In this document: positions 23,875 through 38,757 of the stretch, piece after piece
How the letters are laid out: every line of letters begins with the position of its first letter
How positions within the stretch are numbered: position 1 is the first letter of the stretch
NCBI RefSeq assembly: GCF_041381155.1
Contig: NC_091142.1
Coordinates: 10,473,340-10,537,339 of the forward strand
Direction of reading: 5' to 3'
Length of the DNA: 64,000 bases
Origin: Argopecten irradians
Lineage: Eukaryota; Mollusca; Bivalvia; Pectinida; Pectinidae
Notes under the pieces: generated by a model
Databases searched by the model: none
Told to the model about the DNA's origin: nothing
What the model saw: only the letters and a program-made list of their open reading frames with translations
Translations under genes and position numbers: made by a program

Positions 23875-24510
23875 TAACTCAATATTGCTTGTTACGAGCA
23901 TTTTCATTGGGTTCCCAATTTAATTTTTCAGCCGATTAAGGAAAAAATGGCGTCGCCATTTGTAACGTCGCTTCTGATTGGCTGAGATGATGGCGTAATA
24001 ATTTCGTAGACAAAAGAGTCCAAAAATTAATTTGGAATATTGAAGAGATTATTTTTAGTAATTAAGCATTGAAGTCATTTTTTTTTAATTTCATCGGGGT
24101 ATGAAAGAAATTTTGTTTGCAAACTGTGAATCTGCGTATTTTCCAGGCTACTTTATAAAGTGAAATACGTATACACGTACGATTCCATTGATTTTTTCCA
24201 AGGGATTATTTTTGCAAACTCAATACGCGACGTAAATGTTTCTATTGTGACGTCACGATAACGTCGGAATTCCTTGCCAATCGCGGATTTTTTTTTCATC
24301 GTGGAATACAAAAACTGAATAGGCCAATCAGAAAGCCAGAATCGAAGAAAAATTAATTATATTGAATTATAAGGATTAATTTGAATATTTTTATGTTATG
24401 GAGATACAACACAAAAATCTGAGTGTGTTCGCGGTTTATGATTGAGTACACTCAGATTTTTGTGTTATATCTCCATAACATAAAAAATATATTCAAGTTA
24501 ATCCTTAATG
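23875..24510. mobile_element. Palindromic element with long inverted arms, copy 2 (inverted)
   Basis: The palindrome (24370-24510) repeats the arms seen at 5610-5750 and ends aaggattaa on both sides. 23875-24080 is the complement of 5735-5940. About 290 bp between them (24081-24370) are absent from copy 1. Confidence 0.7.
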
Positions 24511-26636
24511 ATACACTGTACTGTATATCTCAACTCCTCTTAAAAGTTATATACAGGGCCTTGCTTTAGCGACCACCTCTGTATAAAGACCGCCTGGTCA
24601 ACATAATTAACACTATGTATAAAGACAACCTGGCTATAACGACCATATTTTCTTGGCCCTCTGTGTAGTTTTTATAGATAGGTCTGACTGTACGCATTTG
24701 TGTAGTACACATGATCATATGTGAGATATTTAGTTAAATTACTGAAAGACTACACCTACCTCCCGAAGCAAAGGTCTACCTTGATATCCTGGTGCTATTC
24801 TTCATTTTCCCCACCAATGTGTATTAAGAATTATTCTAAATCTGTTTCGAACTTTGAAACATAGCTTTGTCACCGTGTACCTTTTACCTTAAGTTTTCCA
24901 TCACATGTAAATATTGGACTTTGACACACGCGTTCCCTATCAATGTGAATAACTCGTGCAACTTTCCCCATGGTTCTTCATGATCTAATATATCATTTGG
25001 CATGACACGACAATTTTCGTGTGGCCTGTCAGCCATATTCTGTAGGACTCCTCACTCATGTTGGATATATTTCAGATTCAGACGATGGTAGCATCTTTGT
25101 AAACTTTTCCATCTGATTTTTCTGTCTTAAAGTTATGTTCTTTCTATTTTTTTTCTTTTGAACCTTTTTTTTCTCTGAGTTTATCTTCCGTTGTTATTAG
25201 AAGATGAATGTCGTAGAAAATAATATATTATTTACTACAAATGAATCCGCTCTACATACTACAGTTTAAACCCAGAACCCACATACTAAAGACTTTGGTA
25301 TAAACTCATAATCTTTCCATTACACAATAAAAACGCCACACTGACATACGTCAATTTAATAACGTTCACCCAATTAATGCATTTAAAATACAATTAGTCC
25401 ACAGACTTTTTATTTGACAGCTGTTAGTAACTTATTGAATACCTAAAATATGTTCAAGTAAACGAGTAACTTCCTAGCAAAACTGTATCCATATTTCATA
25501 ATCGATTAAACAAACGTCTTCCACAAAAGATAGGACATTCTGCAATGTACTTTTTAACGCAATTGTGTTTTAACACAAAATTGAAACGTTTAGCGCAATA
25601 AGAAATTCGCGCATTTTTTAGAATCACTGACGACATGCAGAAAGTACGATTAGCGCAATCCTACTATATCGCAAAATATCTAACTCGAAAAACGCTAAAT
25701 CATTTTATCGCTTAAATATGTACGCTTAAAGAAATCGCCTGACGTTCCTGAGGAGCAAGCGTTACACGGTTCATCGATGCTATAACTCTTCTAAATTTCA
25801 ATTTCAAACACTTTTATTGACAAATGTCAAACGGATTGTTTATACAGATCTTTCTCAACATTTCTTAATCAATCTATGTTAAACAAAGGGCAGTGGTGAT
25901 ATGCCAACTCAACAAACATCCATGTATGTTAATCTCCTCAATAGCCATAACAAACTATCATTACAGAACTGTAATTCTGTACTTCTCAGAACACATAAGG
26001 AGAATAAGTGACAGTTGTTATGACTGTGGTAATCTAGGTCAACTGTAAGAATTATGTTATCTGTTATTTGCGTCGTTTTCACGAACGATCCTATCCGCGA
26101 GCCTTATCAGAAAGAAAAAGGAATCGCCCGAGAAAATGGATGCGTTGATCACATTAAAAAAAAAATGTTTTTTTCCTTTTCTTTTTCAACTTGTCAAATG
26201 CAGGAACTCCACACATCAAGTTTAGCTTCCTGAATACCAACAATGCATACTGCTCAATATGTATGCCAGAACACTGTGTCAATTGTCTTTGCTACTTTAA
26301 TTATGAAACGCCCCATTTTTGTGTACTTCTTGCGCAAAAACAAGCAAGGAATTGCAGTTGGCATGTCTACGTGATGTTCCCTTTCGAATAGTTTAATGTT
26401 TGACACAATCACCAATTACATTTTGCATAATCTTTAATATAAGAAGTCACTTTGAGACCATTCAAAGCGGAGTTTTACAATGCCGTCTTGTTTTATAATG
26501 GATAATTATCAAATCGAAAACGAGATAATATATTTCGGATTTCCTTTTCCCTTCTTTTGAATTGTTAAGATTGCATACATTCCTCTTCCGGAGCCTTCAT
26601 TCCAAAATGTGTCTTTCTGTGCAATCCTCTTCAATG
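24511..26636. other. No gene recognised
   Basis: AT-rich spacer. Around 24556-24670 there are repeated phrases (gaccacctctgtataaagac, ctataacgaccatatttt) like a decayed element. The plus frame at 26191-26391 lacks exon borders. Confidence 0.35.
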
Positions 26637-26880
26637 ATTGGTTTAGTTGACTTACTAGTCTTTACGTTCTATTAACTACTAAGGTCATTTAAGGACGGTC
26701 TGCCATATGTGCAATGTGTTGTGGTGTTAATGAATGTATGTTTAGGGGGCCTCTTGTTGTGTCTCTTTGTAATAGTGATATAACTCTTGCTGCCCTTTTC
26801 ATTGCGCTATCTCACTAAAATATGCCACCAAAGACATCGAACAGCACACCACACCAGGTCGCATTACCTCCCCAGTGACA
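26637..26880. mobile_element. SINE-like repeat (family A), partial copy
   Basis: It contains 'ttctattaactactaaggtc', 'aaggacggtctgcc' and 'gcgctatctcactaaaatat', matching copies at 11764 and 17125 in the same orientation. The 3' part is absent; the region after 26880 is a different repeat. Confidence 0.58.
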
Positions 26881-26949
26881 TAATACATGTACATGAAAGT
26901 AATATATCTCTGTCAATATACTGGTTAATGTCCTACACAGGCATAATGT

Positions 26950-27435
26950 CTTCAGGTAAATTCAGGTCAATTTCAGGTGAATTTTCCAGGTCAAATTTAT
27001 CTGAAAAGAGCACAAAAAAGTCATTTCAGGTCAATATCTTGACCTGAAATTGATCTGAAATTCATGTGAAATTGACCTGAAATTTGCATGAATTAAGGTG
27101 ACGATTTTTAAATTTTTCATATCAATTACAAATGAAATTGACCTGAAATTGGCCTGAGGTTTTTTCGTGTGAAATTGACCTCAATTTCAGGTGAATTTTC
27201 CAGGTCAAATGTATCTGAAAAGAGTACAAAAAGTCATTTCAGGTCAATACCTTGACCTGAAATCGATCTGAAATTCAAGTGAAATTGACCTGAAATTTGC
27301 ATGAATTCATGTGACGATTTTAACATTTTTCATATCAATTACAAATAAAATTGACCTGAGGATTTTTCGTGTGAATTGACCCCAATTTCCTGTGAATTTG
27401 AGGTCAAATTTGTTTTCCAGGTCAACTTGACCTGA
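26950..27435. repeat. ~210-bp tandem duplication dense in AGGTCA half-sites
   Basis: Two full and one partial copies of a unit that includes 'ttccaggtcaaat.tatctg', 'catttcaggtcaat' and 'gaaattgacctgaaatttgc'. I count 15 exact AGGTCA or TGACCT hexamers in under 500 bp, several in facing pairs six bases apart, and AGGTCAACTTGACCT at 27419-27433. Confidence 0.8.
27419..27433. promoter_or_regulatory. Perfect palindromic estrogen-response-type element (IR3)
   Basis: AGGTCAactTGACCT matches the consensus palindrome with three-base spacer bound by estrogen-receptor-type nuclear receptors. The match is exact; function is inferred only. Confidence 0.35.
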
Positions 27436-29721
27436 AGATATTTTGGCTGTGCACACTGTTCCAGTAGAAGTCTATTCCAACCACGTAATAGACATTTCCA
27501 TATTTGTAATACTGTGCCATTCGATCAAGACTAAAATATGGAGATGTAATCATATTGAAAATAAAAATCTGTGGTAAAACTGTTTTACTCGACAACACAC
27601 TGAAATCTCAATATAATGATTATATATTGACATATATTGTCAGGCGAGTTTAATACCTATATGAAATCCTACAACACTAGTATACCTTGTATATTACCCT
27701 GTACAGGACACAACCCACTACTTGGACTTTACTAACCTATCATTGAAAGACCCATTCTTGTTCTGAAATGTACACGGGCTTTAGCAAGACTATATACTGA
27801 CTATTATGTAAGCCATTATATATTGTACATGCGTAGATATACAATATATAACATTGATATTGGTAATTGGACCGCATGCAATAGGTAATCTACTCTAATA
27901 TCATTAGGTGTACAACACATTGAATTACGATACCATTTATTTTTGTATTGATTGGTTTAAGTACCAGGTTTTAATGAACTCAATTACCCTAGATACCAAA
28001 GGCAGCTATCGCAACAGTCTGACTAAGGATAATTAAGTCAGTTTTAAATAGTACTACCAGGTAGGTATGCATATGTCATTCATTATCAGTTTCTAGTTCA
28101 ACTACAAACAAAAATCACAAATTTAATCCTTTCACACCATTGCACCCCTACAGGTCACCGTGACATAATCGTCATATTTTGACGGCGTCATGTAAATAGA
28201 AGAAAAACAACAACATATCTCCCAATTTAAATGTTTGATATGTACATTGAATACCTGTGTAGTCTACTACCGAACACGACATTCTAGTTTCTGTAATGGT
28301 TATGAGCTGATACAAGCCCATAATAACATTTTTGTATAATAATGCTCACTTGAGACGGGTAGGCTGACAAAGTGTTCTTTCTTTCAGCATATCAATTGGA
28401 GAGGCGTATATCATTTTTAAAACATACATGTAGCTATGATGCCATCCAAGTTTTAAGTAAAATTATCAAATACAATGGTTAAAGATACTCACTTCCTCTA
28501 ACATATATCAGAGATTTAAATATTTTGTTTTATATTTAAATCTCTGCATATAATAATAGCATGCATGGTTGACTTTGTCATTATGTAAGAGGGAGTGCAG
28601 TATATATTGGCTATACATTACGTCTGCGATCTAACTATTAACATTTTTTATACTTACGGCTCTGTGATAGTATCTGTCTAGACTTCTTTCGAGCTACACT
28701 ATACATCTCTGTGGTAACCACAGGAGTTTGACGTTCTGTCAATAATATATAGTATATTATCAGAACGTAAAGCTCCTGTGATTAAACAGTGCATTATCAC
28801 ATGGCTGTATGTAACATATACAGGATGTATACATGTATGCAGGAAGGAAGCTCATGTTATCGTATTGATCGTGAATCACAGCGTGTGAATGGGATATGTG
28901 TATTATTCAAACGTAAAACAATCATACATACGTGCTATTATCTCCAGATATCCACCAAAAAGTAATTTACCTGCTACAGTACTAGTAGCACACATGTCCT
29001 AATAACTGACTCGCTTGTGTAATCCACGTGATTCTGACGTTCAATAACACGTTACATGTGACGATTGTGTTCCGGTATATCTTCGCGTGTTTACGTTGGC
29101 AATGTACGAGTGTGACAAACTGGCACATGTGTGTGGTATGGACATTACCTAATCTATAATTAGTAACGCCAAATGATATTTCCATTCATAAATATCACGG
29201 TGTCTCATATAAGTTCTATTAGATAGTGTTTTATTCGTGACTCGATATGTGACCTCGGAGTTTAACCTTTGACCTATGAACTGTGATCCCTCTAGTTTCA
29301 AATATTGCTACTACGCAATAGTAGCATTGTTAGTTTGTTTATCATAACAGCATGTTGCCATTGTCTTTTTGGACTAATTAACAATGACAATACTGAAGAG
29401 TTTGTCGTTAGGTAATTATCTACAACATGCTCCAATGTGAGCGTTTCATAACGTTTTTCAATACTCCTACAGGCAATTTAAATCAAAATATTATATGCAG
29501 TTTGATGTTTTATGGTTTGATAACCAGTTTAAGCTAAGACTCTAACATGTGTTACAGCGATGATTTAAAGTTTCTAACGTTGGATTTAAAGTTTCTAACG
29601 TTGTCTTAAATGTGCCGAATAAGACATATACTCCAGGTGTTACTATAACTGTCGTTATTGCATCGGTTTTACATCACATTAAATCGTCTAACATCAAATA
29701 ACTTTAAACATTAAAAGGTAT
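27436..29721. other. No gene recognised; two small palindromes
   Basis: AT-rich spacer. A short hairpin lies at 28511-28546 (agagatttaaatat with its complement) and another at 28724-28783 (acaggagtttgacgttctg and a partial complement). Confidence 0.4.
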
Positions 29722-32700
29722 TGCAATTCAACATTAATACCATAAAATACTTATCATTATTATAACATTAACTACCATAAAATACATTATCAATCATTAT
29801 AACATTAACTACCATTACAATACTTTATCATTATAACATTAACTACCATTACAATACTTTATCATTATAACATTAACTACCATTACAATACTTTATCTAA
29901 CATTATAACATTAACTACCATTACAATACTTTATCTAACATTATAACATTAACTACCATTACAATACATTATCATTATAACATTAACTACCATTACAATA
30001 CTTTATCTATCATTATAACATTAACTACCATTACAATACTTTATCATTATAACATTAACTACCATTACAATACTTTATCATTATAACATTAACTACCATT
30101 ACAATACTTTATCATTATAACATTAACTACCATTACAATACTTTATCTAACATTATAACATTAACTACCATTACAATACTTTATCTAACATTATAACATT
30201 AACTACCATTACAATACATTATCATTATAACATTAACTACCATTACAATACTTTATATTATAACATTAACTACCATTACAATACTTTATCTATCATTATA
30301 ACATTAACTACCATTACAATACTTTATCATTATAACATTAACTACCATTATAACATTAACTACCATTACAATACTTTATCATTATAACATTAACTACCAT
30401 TACAATACTTTATCTACCATTATAACATTAACTACCATTACAATACTTTATCATTATAACATTAACTACCATTACAATACTTTATATCATTATAACATTA
30501 ACTACCATTACAATACTTTATCTACATTATAACATTAACTACCATTACAATACTTTATCTATCATTATAACATTAACTACCATTACAATACTTTATCTAT
30601 CATTATAACATTAACTACCATTACAATACTTTACATTATAACATTAATACCATTACAATACTTTATCATTATAACATTAACTACCATTACAATACTTTAT
30701 CTATCATTATAACATTAACTACCATTACAATACTTTATCTCATTATAACATTAACTACCATTACAATACTTTTATCATTATAACATTAACTACCATTACA
30801 ATACTTTATCATTATAACATTAACTACCATTACAATACTTTATCATTATAACATTAACTACCATTACAATACTTTATCATTATAACATTAACTACCATTA
30901 CAATACTTTATTATACATTATTAACTACATTACAAACTTTACATATAACATTAACTACATTACAATACTTTATACATTATAACATTAACTACCATTACAA
31001 TACTTTATCTATTATAACATTAACTACCATTACAAAATACTAACATAACTCATTATAACATTAACTACCATTACAATACTTTATCATTATAACATTAACT
31101 ACCATTACAATACTTTATCTACATTATAACATTAACTACCATTACAATACTTTACATTATAACATTAACTACCATTACAATACTTTATCATTATAACATT
31201 AACTATCATTACAATACATTACAATACTATTATCATTATAACATTAACTACCATTACAATACTTTATCTACCATTATAACATTAACTACCATTACAATAT
31301 TTTACATTATAACATTAACTACATTACAATATTTATCATTATAACATTAACTACCATTACAATACTTTATCATTATAACATTAACTACCATTACAATACT
31401 TTATCATTATAACATTAACTACCATTACAATACTTTATCTATCATTATAACATTAACTACCATTACAATACTTTATCTATCATTATAACATTAACTACCA
31501 TTACAATACTTTATCATTAAACATTTACCATATACAATACTTTTACCATTATAACATTAACTACCATTACAATACTTTATCTACCATTATAACATTAACT
31601 ACCATTACAATACTTTATCATTATAACATTAACTACCATTACAATACTTTATCATTATAACATTAACTACCATTACAATACTTTATCATTATAACATTAA
31701 CTACCATTACAATACTTTATCTACCATTATAACATTAACTACCATTACAATACTTTATTACCATTATAACATTAACTACCATTACAATACTGTATCTACC
31801 ATTATAACATTAACTACCATTACATACAATACTTTATCTACCATTATAACATTAACTACCATTACAATACTTTACTACCATTATAACATTAACTACCATT
31901 ACAATACTTTTATCATTATAACATTAACTACCATTACAATACTTTATCATTATAACATTAACTACCATTACAATACTTTATCTACCATTATAACATTAAC
32001 TACCATTACAATACTTTACCATTATAACATTAACTACCATTACAATACTTTATCATTATAACATTAACTACCATTACAATACTTTATCATTATAACATTA
32101 ACTACCATTACCATTATAACATTAACTACCATTACAATACTTTATCATTATAACATTAACTACCATTACAATACTTTATCATTATAACATTAACTACCAT
32201 TACAATACTTTATCATTATAACATTAACTACCATTACAATACTTTATCACCATTATAACATTAACTACCATTACAATACTTTATCATTATAACATTAACT
32301 ACCATTACAATACTTTATCATTATAACATTAACTACCATTACAATACTTTATCTCATTATAACATTAACTACCATTACAATACTTTATCATTATAACATT
32401 AACTACCATTACAATACTTTATCTATCATTATAACATTAACTACCATTACAATACTTTATCATTATAACATTAACTACCATTACAATACTTTATCATTAT
32501 AACATTAACTACCATTACAATACTTTATCATTATAACATTAACTACCATTACAATACTTTATCTACCATTATAACATTAACTACCATTACAATACTTTAT
32601 CATTATAACATTAACTACCATTACAATACTTTATCTATCATTATAACATTAACTACCATTACAATACTTTATTTATACCATTATAACATTAACTACCATT

Positions 32701-35700
32701 ACAATACTTACATTATAACATTAACTACCATTACAATACTTATTCATTATAACATTAACTACCATTACAATACTTTATCATTATAACATTAACTACCATT
32801 ACAATACTTTATCATTATAACATTAACTACCATTACAATACTTTATCATTATAACATTAACTACCATTACAATACTTTATCTACCATTATAACATTAACT
32901 ACCATTACAATACTTTATCATTATAACATTAACTACCATTACAATACTTTATCATTATAACATTAACTACCATTACAATACTTTATCTCATTATATACAT
33001 TAACTACCATTATACTTTTTACATTTAACATTACTACCATTACAATACTTATCATTATAACATTAACTACCATTACAATACTTTTCATTATAACATTAAC
33101 TACCATTACAATACTTTATCATTATAACATTAACTACCATTACAATACTTTATCATTATAACATTAACTACCATTACAATACTTTATCTATCATTATAAC
33201 ATTAACTACCATTACAATACTTTATCATTATAACATTAACTACCATTACAATACTTTATCATTATAACATTAACTACCATTACAATACTTTACATTATAA
33301 CATTAACTACATTACAATACTTTATTACATATACATTAACTACATTACAATACTTTATTATCATTATAACATTAACTACCATTACAATACTTTATCATTA
33401 AACATTAACTACCATTACAATATTTATCATTATAACATTAACTATCATTACAATACTTTATCATTATAACATTAACTATCATTACAATACTTTATCATTA
33501 TAACATTAACTACCATTACAATACTTTATCATTATAACATTAACTACCATTACAATACTTTATCTCATTATAACATTAACTACCATTACAATACTTTATC
33601 ATTATAACATTAACTACCATTACAATACTTTATCTACCATTATAACATTAACTACCATTACAATACTTTATCATTATAACATTAACTACCATTACAATAC
33701 TTTATCATTATAACATTAACTACCATTACAATACTTTATCATTATAACATTAACTACCATTACAATACTTTATCTATCATTATAACATTAACTACCATTA
33801 CAATACTTTATCATTATAACATTAACTACCATTACAATACTTTATCATTATAACATTAACTACCATTACAATACTTTTATCATTATAACATTAACTACCA
33901 TTACAATACTTTTTCATTATAACATTAACTACATTACAATACTTTATCATTATAACATTAACTACCATTACAATACTTTATCATTATAACATTAACTACC
34001 ATTACAATACTTTATCATTATAACATTAACTACCATTACAATACTTTATCATTATAACATTAACTACCATTACAATACTTTATCATTATAACATTAACTA
34101 CCATTACAATACTTTTTATCATTATAACATTAACTACCATTACAATACTTTATCATTATAACATTAACTACCATTACAATACTTTATCATTATAACATTA
34201 ACTACCATTACAATACTTTATCATTATAACATTAACTACCATTACAATACTTTTCTATCATTATAACATTAACTACCATTACAATACTTTTTATCATTAT
34301 AACATTAACTACCATTACAATACTTTATCATTATAACATTAACTACCATTACAATACTTTATCATTATAACATTAACTACCATTACAATACTTTACCATT
34401 ATAACATTAACTACCATTACAATACTTTTATCATTATAACATTAACTACCATTACAATACTTTATCATTATAACATTAACTACCATTACAATACTTTATC
34501 TATCATTATAACATTAACTACCATTACAATACTTTATCATTATAACATTAACTACCATTACAATACTTTATCATTATAACATTAACTACCATTACAATAC
34601 TTTATCATTATAACATTAACTACCATTACAATACTTTACTTTATTACATTATTACATACTCATTAAATACTTACTTAAACATTAACTACCATTAAATACC
34701 ATTACAATATTTCTATATCATTATAACATTAACTACCATTACAATACTTTATCATTATAACATTAACTACAACATTACAATACTTTATCATTATAACATT
34801 AACTAACATTACAATACTTTTTTACCATTATAACATTAACTACCATTACAATTACTTATATTATAACATTAACTACCATTACAAATACATTTAACATTAA
34901 CTACCATACAATACTTTATATTTATAACATTAACTACCATTACAATACTTTATCATTATAACATTAACTACCATTACAATACTTTATCATTATAACATTT
35001 ACCATTATACTTTACATTATAACATTAACTACCATTACAATACTTTATCATTATAACATTAACTACCATTACAATACTTTCTCTATCATTATAACATTAA
35101 CTACCATTACAATACTTTATCATTATAACATTAACTACCATTACAATACTTTACCATTATAACATTAACTACCATTACAATACTTTATCATTATAACATT
35201 AACTACCATTACAATACTTTATCTATCATTATAACATTAACTACCATTACAATACTTTATCATTATAACATTAACTACCATTACAATACTTTATCATTAT
35301 AACATTAACTACCATTACAATACTTTATCATTATAACATTAACTACCATTACAATACTTTATCATTATAACATTAACTACCATTACAATACTTTATCATT
35401 ATAACATTAACTACCATTACAATACTTTATCATTATAACATTAACTACCATTACAATACTTTATCATTATAACATTAACTACCATTACAATACTTTATCA
35501 TTATAACATTAACTACCATTACAATACTTTATCTACCATTATAACATTAACTACCATTACAATACTTTACCATTATAACATTAACTACCATTACAATACT
35601 TTATCATTATAACATTAACTACCATTACAATACTTTATCATTATAACATTAACTACCATTACAATACTTTATCATTATAACATTAACTACCATTACAATA

Positions 35701-36906
35701 CTTTATCATTATAACATTAACTACCATTACAATACTTTATCTATCATTATAACATTAACTACCATTACAATACTTTATCTATACATTATACATTAAATAC
35801 CATTACAATACTTTACTTCTACATTATAACATTAACTACCATTACAATACTTTTATCATTATAACATTAAATACCATTACAATACTTTATCTACCATTAT
35901 AACATTAACTACCATTACAATACTTTATCATTATAACATTAACTACCATTACAATACTTTATCTACCATATTATTAACATTAAATACCATTACAATACTT
36001 TATCTACCATTATAACATTAACTACCATTACAATACTTTATCATTATAACATTAACTACCATTACAATACTTTATCATTATAACATTAACTACCATTACA
36101 ATACTTTATCATTATAACATTAACTACCATTACAATACTTTATCATTATAACATTAACTACCATTACAATACTTTATCATTATAACATTAACTACCATTA
36201 CAATACTTTATCATTATAACATTAACTACCATTACAATACAATACTTTATCATTATAACATTAACTACCATTACAATACTTTATCTACCATTATAACATT
36301 AACTACCATTACAATACTTTACCATTATAACATTAACTACCATTACAATACTTTATCATTATAACATTAACTACCATTACAATACTTTATCATTATAACA
36401 TTAACTACCATTACAATACTTTATCATTATAACATTAACTACCATTACAATACTTTATCTATCATTATAACATTAACTACCATTACAATACTTTATCATT
36501 ATAACATTAACTACCATTACAATACTTTATCATTATAACATTAACTACCATTACAATACTTTATCATTATAACATTAACTACCATTACAATACTTTATCA
36601 TTATAACATTAACTACCATTACAATACTTTATCATTATAACATTAACTACCATTACAATACTTTATCATTATAACATTAACTACCATTACAATACTTTAT
36701 CTAACATTATAACATTACAATACTTTATCTACCATTATAACATTAACTGCCATTACAATACTTTATCATTATAACATTAACTACCATTACAATACTTTAT
36801 CTATCATTATAACGTTAACTACCATTACAATACTTTAACTACCATTATAACATTAATAACTATTATAATACTTTAACTACCAATATAGCATTTACTACAA
36901 TTACAT
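29722..36906. repeat. 34-38-bp satellite array of ~7.1 kb between the paralogues
   Basis: About 200 copies of an AT-rich unit with segments cattataacattaactac and cattacaatactttat. The basic period is 34 bp, with frequent 3-4-base additions (cta, ctac, ctat) at one junction. Edges are more degenerate than the middle. The plus strand contains essentially no G: I noticed only three inside (near 31792, 36750 and 36814). No CpG is seen apart from the one at 36813. There is no coding capacity, and units are adjacent without unique spacers, so this is not a CRISPR-like array. Confidence 0.97.
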
Positions 36907-36916
36907 TGATAATAAA

Positions 36917-37287
36917 TTCAAAGATGCTCCACCGCCGACAGCGCAAAAATGATACCCAACATTTGAGCAATAGCAATAATAGGTGTTTAATCGTGTATAT
37001 ATATGTCTAATAACACAAAAAGTAATTTAAAATACCTAATTTTACTTTCGGTGCATGCGCAATCAGTACTGCATGCCATATAGGTTATAGTGCCACGGAA
37101 TTTTTTCGGGATGCAATTAATTATTTTTCATATTTTATCTTGAATTAAAATTTGAAGCTCAAACTTTTCAATGGTGGTAATGGTGTAAAGTGAGTAACTT
37201 TTGTAACTGAAGAAAAATAAAAAAAATCGTCTGCTTCTGTTTTTGATAGAGAAAAAATACCATTTGTCAGCGGTGGAGCATCTTTAA
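36917..37287. mobile_element. MITE, family 'AGATGCTCCACCG', longest copy
   Basis: Ends caaagatgctccaccgccga and cagcggtggagcatctttaa are near-perfect terminal inverted repeats. The 3' half is very close to 15236-15430, but it carries about 170 extra bases after the left end. It sits in the worn tail of the satellite, which resumes as recognisable 'taccattataatacc' at 37330. Confidence 0.85.
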
Positions 37288-37289
37288 TT

Positions 37290-38110
37290 TATTATCTAAT
37301 CGTTATAAGTGGACAATTATGATACTCTATCTACCATTATAATACCTTATTTGTCACCATAGCATTACCTTTCATTAAAATATTACATTTTCCACCAATA
37401 AGATAATTACCTGCAATTAAGTCAATTGTTTACAATTGAAATATATTATGCACCACATTTTTTTTGCTAAAGTCAATTATCTACGATCACCATACCACAC
37501 AATCTTAAATTAAGTTAGATTTTCTAACATTACAATATGTATGTAATAGTATACAATAACTTATAAACAGTTAAAATATATAATATACTATTTTAAAATA
37601 TTTCCCCTTAAATACAATCTACCAGCATGCTTCAACATCTACCGGTAAAGCAATTTTCCATCATCATTCATATCATCTACCATGACCGCCTTATTGACTA
37701 CCATTGAATTGCGCCAATGATCACCATTACCACTATATGATATGCCATCCCACTTGTCATATTCAATCATATACCATCACACTAAATCATATTTCATATG
37801 CTTTCATATTCTGATACATCGGAGTTATTTTACTTAGATTTGGAGTTACCTCCCCTAGTAAGAAATGGAAGTAACAGATTAATAAGAATTATCTTTCATA
37901 GACGCATATATTACTTGATCTAATAACACCTCACGAAATAAAGCAACTTATTTTCTCTTGACATATTTTTCTTTATTATTTACTTGAGGAAGAAATATCT
38001 TACATAATTTTTCTTCGAATTGCTATACATGTACATCGTAACATTCATCGGATCAAGCATAAATTCTTAGCTTTAAATCTAAAGTTAATGGAAACGACGT
38101 ATCTTATTTC
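37290..38110. other. Worn satellite tail and AT-rich spacer
   Basis: 37325-37400 still resembles the satellite unit. The remainder, with many 'taccat' and 'atcat' words, may be older satellite. No gene is seen until the block at 38127. Confidence 0.4.
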
Positions 38111-38126
38111 TAAACGACCAACAAAG

Positions 38127-38309
38127 CACCATCCTTGATTTGGATGTGTAATGGTAAGACGGCCGCAGTTAATATTTCCCGACTGGACCTCAATAGGCGT
38201 ATGGTCGACCACGTGGATTTTCCAAGGGCACTTCTAGATCTGGCTGTTTCCTCCGGTGAAGACAAGACCCTTGCCATGCCTTTGGAAGCTTCGGCTATCA
38301 AGATAGATT
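38127..38309 (+). CDS. Orphan exon-like block, unknown protein C-terminus
   Basis: After a possible acceptor (ag at 38125-38126) an open frame runs PSLIWMCNGKTAAVNISRLD, then NRRMVDHVDFPRALLDLAVS, then SGEDKTLAMPLEASAIKID and TAG at 38307-38309. Base composition is markedly richer in G and C than the flanks, which suggests coding history. I do not recognise the family and no upstream exon is visible within a few kilobases (a 7-kb satellite lies there), so it may be a displaced exon or a fragment of a dispersed gene. The opposite strand is also open over the same bases (38110-38301); I prefer the plus strand because its residue pattern is less repetitive, but this is not decisive. Confidence 0.35.
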
Positions 38310-38438
38310 AGTCAAATTATTTTTACTCTACTTGCAATTCTTGTAAAAAAATAATAGATTATAGTTTTTCCTGACAAAATTCCTCTGTTTATATAAGCCT
38401 TTGTCATTGTTGTTCTTTCACATACAGACTAAAAAGGT

Positions 38439-38444
38439 TTTATT
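38439..38444 (-). terminator. Candidate polyadenylation signal of SLC28 gene 2
   Basis: AATAAA on the minus strand about 315 bases after the stop at 38758. Chosen by position only. Confidence 0.3.
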
Positions 38445-38757
38445 AGATATAGGCATTATATATGATCGATACAACGCGACATTTCGGCTTACCATACCAC
38501 CTTGAATACACTTACGCTTACTATCTTGAAAATTTCCAAATCATCGAAGGAAACACGAGATCTACATATATCTATCTACCTCTTCTATATTGATATTGGT
38601 AATGCCGTGTGGCACTTAACGAACACTTAATGGGAAACATGTCCATGCTTCATGGAGCACTATTGCGAGAACGATACGCCAACGATTTATCCTCATCAAG
38701 CAACCGACTGGTTAAATGGTTCGACTCCCACGTCACATGATAACGTCACATGACCGC

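Noticed and set aside
29722-36906. CRISPR-like regular repeats
   Set aside because: Units are directly adjacent with 0-4 variable bases, not unique spacers; the genome is animal and no cas genes are present.
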